Source of the DNA: Pirellulales bacterium
Lineage (GTDB): Bacteria; Planctomycetota; Planctomycetia; Pirellulales; Thermoguttaceae
Assembly (NCBI GenBank): GCA_030607895.1
Contig: JAUWJC010000097.1
Span: 1-10,737 of the forward strand
DNA length: 10,737 nt
Reading direction: 5' to 3'
The notes under the pieces were generated by a model. That model was not told the origin of the DNA. It saw nothing but the letters and a program-made list of their open reading frames with translations, and did not search any database. The position numbers and the translations under genes are program-made. Below, piece by piece: positions 6,933-10,737 of this stretch; the stretch's first letter is position 1, and each line of letters begins with the position of its first letter.

Positions 6933-7115
6933 ATGAAGGATCCGTATGTTGCCGAAGTGCGGAAACACCGCATGGAACATACCAAGCAGTTCAACTCCGA
7001 CTTGCATCTGATCTGCGAGGATCTCCGGCGATTCGAATCGTCCCTTGGCGACCGAGTCGTCACGCTGGAACCCCGCAGGATTCAGCCAACAAAGAGGCCG
7101 AGGGAATCGCAATAA
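6933..7115 (+). CDS. 60-residue small protein, possible orphan antitoxin-like component
   Basis: The protein starts MKDPYVAEVRKHRMEHTKQF and is mostly charged and helical up to about residue 36 (ICEDLRRFE), then has a basic, proline-containing tail (LEPRRIQPTKRPRE). Similar short proteins beginning MKDP..EVR are familiar to me from planctomycete and cyanobacterial genomes, often near toxin-antitoxin genes, but I cannot name a function. GGGAGACGAG ends two bases before this ATG, which supports it over the in-frame ATG at 6888. No partner toxin follows; the next gene is convergent. It may be a solitary survivor of a degraded module or an independent small gene. Confidence 0.5.
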   Translation: MKDPYVAEVRKHRMEHTKQFNSDLHLICEDLRRFESSLGDRVVTLEPRRIQPTKRPRESQ

Positions 7116-7195
7116 GGCTGCGGACCGCCTGAGGACAGGGCGGCTCGGATTATGGGTAGCGTGGATGTGCTCGCTTGGTAAGACATGCAAGCCGG

Positions 7196-9448
7196 TCAGT
7201 CCAACGAGCCTTCCAAGACTTCGCCGGGGCGGAGTGTGCATTGGTAGTCGGCGCCGACCTTTTTCACGTCCGCCCGGTTCCATTTGATCGGCTTGCCGGG
7301 CAGCGGATCGCGAAGGCGTAGCAGGCCGCCGTGATCGGCCCGGACGCGGACGTGGGTGGTTTGGCCGTTTTTTCGCCGGGCGGAGACGGCGAATCCACCT
7401 TCCGCCCGCAGGTCGTCGAAGGCCACGTCGGGCCATTTTTTCGGCACGGCGGGAAACACTCGGACCGTGCCGCCCCAGCTTCCCAGCAGCATTTCATGCA
7501 CGGCCTGCCCGGCGGCGAAGTTGCCCTCCATCGTGAACGGCTGGTAGGTGAACTTCGAGTAGCCCAGTCGCTTGTAGTCGCCGTTACAGTGGAACCCGTT
7601 GCGGAGGATGAACGCCTTGAGATAGATTTCCAGGTTTTCAATTGCCCGATCGGCCTTGCCTGCCCGGGCGTTGATGCACGACATCCAGGAGAAGCTGTAG
7701 CCGGTCCACCATTGCGTGCCTAGTTGATCGATTTGTGCAAGCGAGGCGTCGATAATCCGGCGGTCGCGGTCCGAGCCTTCGACGCTCAGCAGGCCCAGCG
7801 GGTGGATGGGCATCAGGTGCGAATGGTGTCGATGCGACTCGCGGAGCGTTTCGTCGGGCGAAAGCCGGAGGACTCCCGTCTTGTCGTCGATCGCCAGATC
7901 GTCAAGTTGATCCAGCACTTTCTGCCAGCGCGCGGCGGCGGCCGAGTCACCTTTGGCGTTGGCCATTTCCACCAACGCGCCGTAGAGCCATTCGAGCAGC
8001 GAAAGATCGTAATTGGAATTCGGCGTGAGCCAGGCCTTGGGGCTGTTGCCGTGAATCTCCGGCGACGACGACAGGGGCAGCTTCAGCTTGCCGTTGGGAC
8101 CCGGTCTGAGCAGGCCTTCCAGGCACGTGGCGATCTCGGCACAGTACGGATAGGCTCGTTCGACGAGGAATTGCCGGTCCATCGTGTATCGCCAGTGCAA
8201 GTAGAAGGACTGGGCAACCCAGGCCCCGCTGGTCGGCGAGACACTGTACTGCCGCCAGCCGCCGATCGGCGTGCCGCCGAGTGTCATGATTCCCACTACC
8301 GCGGTGCCGGGCGTGCCGTAGAAATCGCGCGCGAACTTGCGATGCACGGGCAGCAAGTCCCACATGAAATCGGTGAAGGCGGCGCCCTGGTCGAAATGAC
8401 CGGCCGCAAGGTATGCCCAGTAGGTCAACTGCGTGTTCAGGTCGTGGTGATAATCGCCACGCCAGGGAGGCAAACCGCCGGCGTCGGCCGTCCAGACGCC
8501 TTGCAGCGGAATGGGCGGAGCGCCGCGCCGGGAAGCGGCTCCGTAGAAGTACTGCACCAGGTCGTAGTGCTGCTGGACGGCCGGGTCGGGCAACTCGACG
8601 CTCGATTGCGACCAGAACTCCTTCCACCACGCCAGGTGCGGTTTGAGCATCTTTTCGTAGCCGGCGTTCAAGGCGGCCTCAACCCGTTTTCGTCCCAGGC
8701 CGACCGGGTCGGGGCCGTCGTTGGTCGACGTGATAGCCAGCGCGATCTGCGTGGAATCACCCACCCGCCGATCGGCCACGACCACTGCGTACTTCAATCC
8801 TTCGGCGGCCTCTTGAAGCGACCAACTCACCGTGCCGTCACTGCCGGTTTGCGGCGGCGGGTATTTTAGCGTTTTCAGCGAGGCAGGCGGCACGATGCGC
8901 CACTTGGGCGTGTCGCCGGGAATGCGGATCATCGCGACCGACTCGGTGGCGCTGAAGAACACCTCGGCCGTCTTGCCGCCCAAGTCCACCCGACCGACCG
9001 CCGTCTGCAAGTCGAGCACAAACGACTTGGCCGCCAGCGATTGGCCGAGTGTCAGTTCCAGTCGGGCGGCCGGTATTTTGGTTGGATAGGGGAATTCTCT
9101 GTGGGGCGTTTCGATCAGTGCAATTTGCGCGTCGTTGTTGCCTTCGGCGACCAGCTTTTGCAGGGTCTTCCAGGTCCAGTCTTTGCGGAGGAACGTCTTG
9201 GGCAAGCGAAGGTCCCACAGATCACCCCGGTCCAGCGAGAGTTTCAGGTTCTGCCCGTTGCCCCAGAGCAGCCCGCCCGTCAGCCCGTTACCCAGCGGGA
9301 TGGCGTGGTCCCAGCGATCGATCGGTGCGGTGAGCACCAGGTTCGACGCGGCCTTGGGCCCGGCGGCCGAAGCGGCTTCTGCTATGGCCAAAGAACCGGC
9401 CACTGCCAAGGCTGCCAGGCAGACTGTTTGGTGCCATCTTGGTATCAT
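7196..9448 (-). CDS. Secreted glycoside hydrolase family 95-like protein
   Basis: This 750-residue protein is of normal GH95 length. Residues 1-29 are a Sec signal peptide with a hydrophobic core and ASAA cleavage context. The N-terminal beta domain begins RWDHAIPLGNGLTGGLLWG (45-63), the family's opening motif. The (alpha/alpha)6 barrel has PLQGVW (314-319), HDLNTQLTYW (335-344), SSPE (461-464), HRHHSHLMPIHPLG (539-552) and FTMEGNFAAGQAVHEMLLGS (638-657). By alignment to the Bifidobacterium alpha-L-fucosidase AfcA, the general acid is E464 and one catalytic Asn is N338; the first Asn of NIN is replaced by D336, and the Asp of the QIDGNFG motif by E641. GH95 enzymes are mainly inverting alpha-1,2-L-fucosidases, with some alpha-L-galactosidases; specificity here is open. 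AGGGAG stands seven bases before the ATG. The gene follows the TIM-barrel gene at 78 bases and is probably co-transcribed. Confidence 0.85.
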   Translation of the reverse strand: MIPRWHQTVCLAALAVAGSLAIAEAASAAGPKAASNLVLTAPIDRWDHAIPLGNGLTGGLLWGNGQNLKLSLDRGDLWDLRLPKTFLRKDWTWKTLQKLVAEGNNDAQIALIETPHREFPYPTKIPAARLELTLGQSLAAKSFVLDLQTAVGRVDLGGKTAEVFFSATESVAMIRIPGDTPKWRIVPPASLKTLKYPPPQTGSDGTVSWSLQEAAEGLKYAVVVADRRVGDSTQIALAITSTNDGPDPVGLGRKRVEAALNAGYEKMLKPHLAWWKEFWSQSSVELPDPAVQQHYDLVQYFYGAASRRGAPPIPLQGVWTADAGGLPPWRGDYHHDLNTQLTYWAYLAAGHFDQGAAFTDFMWDLLPVHRKFARDFYGTPGTAVVGIMTLGGTPIGGWRQYSVSPTSGAWVAQSFYLHWRYTMDRQFLVERAYPYCAEIATCLEGLLRPGPNGKLKLPLSSSPEIHGNSPKAWLTPNSNYDLSLLEWLYGALVEMANAKGDSAAAARWQKVLDQLDDLAIDDKTGVLRLSPDETLRESHRHHSHLMPIHPLGLLSVEGSDRDRRIIDASLAQIDQLGTQWWTGYSFSWMSCINARAGKADRAIENLEIYLKAFILRNGFHCNGDYKRLGYSKFTYQPFTMEGNFAAGQAVHEMLLGSWGGTVRVFPAVPKKWPDVAFDDLRAEGGFAVSARRKNGQTTHVRVRADHGGLLRLRDPLPGKPIKWNRADVKKVGADYQCTLRPGEVLEGSLD

Positions 9449-9480
9449 CAGGGGCTCCCTTCTTTAATTTTGTGACGGCC

Positions 9481-9506
9481 AAACCGCGACCACTGGTTGC
9501 GGCTTT
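9481..9506 (-). repeat. 26-bp palindromic repeat, copy 3
   Basis: Read on the minus strand it is AAAGCCGCAACC AG TGGTCGCGGTTT, identical to copy 1 at 24 of 26 positions and likewise preceded by TGT. It sits in the 78-base gap between the TIM-barrel stop and the GH95 start, that is, inside the likely transcript. It could protect the upstream mRNA end or lower expression of the second gene. Confidence 0.7.
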
Positions 9507-9526
9507 ACAGGTGGTGGTAGGGCCGT

Positions 9527-10417
9527 TTACCAGATGTCGGCTTTTTTCACGGCCACGGCAGCGGCCAGTTCGGTGGTTGCGGGCGAAAGCTCCAGTCCGA
9601 CGTAATCGTGATAGCCCAGGTCCGACACTTCGCGGAGCACGCGGCTGTAATTTATTTCGCCCGTTCCCGGCTCGTGCCTGCCCGGATGGTCGGCAAGCTG
9701 GATGTAGCCGATCTGGTCGAACCCTTCGCGGAGATGTCCGCAAAGGTCGCCCTCGGTGATTTGCTGATGGTACAGGTCCCAGTTGATTTTCACCTTCGGC
9801 GAGTCCACCTCGCGGCAGATTCGCACGGCGTCGGGGCCGCGGTAAAGGCACTGGCCCTTGTGGTCGACGCGGATGTTCAACGGTTCGAGGATCAGCATCA
9901 GGTTGTTGTCTTCGACGATCGGGGCGACTTTCTTCAGGGCCGTGATGCACTGGTCGTGCATCTGGCGTTCGGTCATGCCCTCGACGTTCGCGCCGGCCAC
10001 GACGCAGGCCTTCCGGGCTTTGAGGATTTTGGCCTCGCGGCAGGCGTTCTTGATCGCCTCGACGAACTGGTCCAGCTTGGCCGGGGTGTTGAAACCGAAC
10101 GCGGCGGTGAATTGGGCCACCTCGATACCAAGCTGTTGGGCCAGGTCGGCCACCGCTTGAACTTGCTTGCGGTGCGAACTCCAGCACTCGAAGGCCGGAT
10201 AGCCGAACTCGGCCGCCTTCTTCACCCGATCCAAAAACGGCAGCTTCCGCCACCACATCTCGACGTTGCAAGCGAACTTCGTATGGGCCGTTTTGCCCAG
10301 CGTGCCAACGTCGATGTCCGCACTTTCTTCCGCACGACCGACGCCTGCCGTGGTAGCTAACAGGGCCGTCGATCCCAACGCCGACCCAACAAACCGACGA
10401 CGACTAATTTCTGACAT
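9527..10417 (-). CDS. Tat-exported hydroxypyruvate-isomerase-like TIM-barrel protein
   Basis: This 296-residue protein opens with a twin-arginine signal: SRRRFVG at 5-11, then a hydrophobic stretch ending near residue 29. The rest is a xylose-isomerase/AP-endonuclease-2 type TIM barrel. Likely metal ligands are E178 (LILEPLN), D214 (INWDLYHQQ), Q240 (YIQLAD) and E276 (VGLELSP). The motif DHPGRHEPGTGEINY (243-257) is characteristic of hydroxypyruvate isomerase Hyi and its relatives. Classical Hyi interconverts hydroxypyruvate and tartronate semialdehyde in the cytoplasm and has no signal; the exported relatives, frequent in planctomycetes, are annotated as sugar phosphate isomerase/epimerases with untested substrates. 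I chose the ATG at 10417 because GAGGAG precedes it by about six bases and the Tat motif follows directly; an in-frame ATG at 10465 would bury the signal. It is first in a likely two-gene operon with the GH95 enzyme. Confidence 0.85.
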   Translation of the reverse strand: MSEISRRRFVGSALGSTALLATTAGVGRAEESADIDVGTLGKTAHTKFACNVEMWWRKLPFLDRVKKAAEFGYPAFECWSSHRKQVQAVADLAQQLGIEVAQFTAAFGFNTPAKLDQFVEAIKNACREAKILKARKACVVAGANVEGMTERQMHDQCITALKKVAPIVEDNNLMLILEPLNIRVDHKGQCLYRGPDAVRICREVDSPKVKINWDLYHQQITEGDLCGHLREGFDQIGYIQLADHPGRHEPGTGEINYSRVLREVSDLGYHDYVGLELSPATTELAAAVAVKKADIW

Positions 10418-10500
10418 ATCTATCTCCTCTTGAAGTCCAGTAGTTCCAAGTTCGGGAAATCGCAACCATTCACGGGAGTCTCTCGGCCAATCCCAACATG

Positions 10501-10529
10501 AAGCTAACCGACGAGACTTTCCGTGTCAA
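10501..10529 (-). promoter_or_regulatory. Candidate promoter of the TIM-barrel/GH95 operon
   Basis: On the minus strand a perfect TTGACA (10529-10524) is followed by exactly 17 bases and TAGCTT (10506-10501). The -10 is poor (three of six), the -35 ideal. Transcription would start near 10494, giving a leader of about 77 nt. Confidence 0.4.
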
Positions 10530-10614
10530 GCAACCGCGGCGGGTGCCATGGGTGGTATTTTGCCCGCCGGTCGGCCTGCTGGTCAGCCGCAGATGAATTT
10601 GGTATCTTGATGGT

Positions 10615-10659
10615 CCCAGTTTTCAAACACCCAGTTCCCAAACACCCAATAATCTAACT
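10615..10659 (+). repeat. 15-bp tandem repeat, about three units
   Basis: CCCAGTTTTCAAACA (10615-10629) and CCCAGTTCCCAAACA (10630-10644) agree at 13 of 15 positions. A third, decayed unit (10645-10659) starts CCCAAT and keeps part of the pattern. The A/T-rich units stand out from the G/C-rich surroundings. Confidence 0.6.
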
Positions 10660-10688
10660 CGGCCTGCGGCCGCAGTCAAACCGTTTAG

Positions 10689-10737
10689 CCCCGACGGCCC
10701 CCGGGGGGGCGGCCCCCCCGCGGGCGGGGGGGGCACC
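10689..10737. other. Extreme G/C homopolymer-like tail
   Basis: From about 10696 the sequence is almost only runs of C and G (runs of five to eight) up to the last few bases. The abrupt change in texture at the window end suggests a low-quality contig end rather than biology, though a real G-rich element cannot be excluded. Confidence 0.5.

Larger units (their letters stand above)
10418..10737. other. Gene-free region upstream of the TIM-barrel/GH95 operon
   Basis: No convincing coding sequence is seen on either strand in these 320 bases. They hold the operon's ribosome binding site and candidate promoter, then a 15-bp tandem repeat, the palindrome CTGCGGCCGCAG (10664-10675) and a final G/C-only tail. 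Confidence 0.6.

Noticed and set aside
7724..8869. Plus-strand open frame (381 codons) opposite GH95
   Set aside because: The composition is an antisense shadow; the minus strand encodes clear GH95 motifs and a signal peptide.
9608..10360. Plus-strand open frame (250 codons) opposite the TIM-barrel gene
   Set aside because: There is no ribosome binding site or domain; the other strand has the Tat signal and the metal-site motifs.

Overview
The window looks like the chromosome of a GC-rich, Gram-negative-type bacterium, most plausibly a planctomycete. This is inference from gene content and style: a Sec-exported glycoside hydrolase beside a Tat-exported sugar-isomerase-like TIM-barrel protein, a three-domain phospholipid-repair fusion, scattered palindromic repeats at gene edges, and small orphan proteins between large genes. 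No rRNA, tRNA or CRISPR array was seen.

Left part (1-4963): a very long minus-strand gene encodes a fusion of an LplT-like MFS flippase, a PlsC acyltransferase and an acyl-ACP synthetase-type AMP ligase, i.e. a one-polypeptide version of the lplT-aas lysophospholipid salvage system. A nearly perfect 58-bp palindrome lies just past its stop and may act as a terminator. A second, unrelated MFS transporter runs divergently. The 241-bp divergent region holds one plausible sigma70-like promoter for each direction, a short dyad and a copy of a 26-bp palindromic repeat.

Middle part (about 4964-7195): an accessory segment, visibly AT-richer in places than its flanks. It begins with a tight three-gene operon: a small HTH/coiled-coil protein, an MNT-type minimal nucleotidyltransferase with an intact GSX10DXD motif, and a HEPN (HepT/DUF86) RNase with an intact RX4HXY motif. 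The genes overlap by 20 and 4 bases. This is a HEPN-MNT toxin-antitoxin module of the AMPylation-neutralised kind with a candidate DNA-binding third member in front. After it come a large imperfect hairpin (36-bp arms) with TTATTCT-type tandem units, a small three-helix membrane protein, a short GGGGTCAGG-type repeat and a 60-residue orphan protein.

Right part (7196-10417): two minus-strand genes 78 bases apart, probably one transcript. The upstream gene encodes a Tat-signal hydroxypyruvate-isomerase-like TIM-barrel protein. The downstream gene encodes a Sec-signal family GH95 glycosidase whose fold motifs are present but whose catalytic set carries conservative substitutions. Together they look like extracytoplasmic sugar processing. 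The last 320 bases have no gene; they hold a good -35/-10 pair for this operon, a 15-bp tandem repeat and a final G/C-only stretch that may be an assembly artefact.
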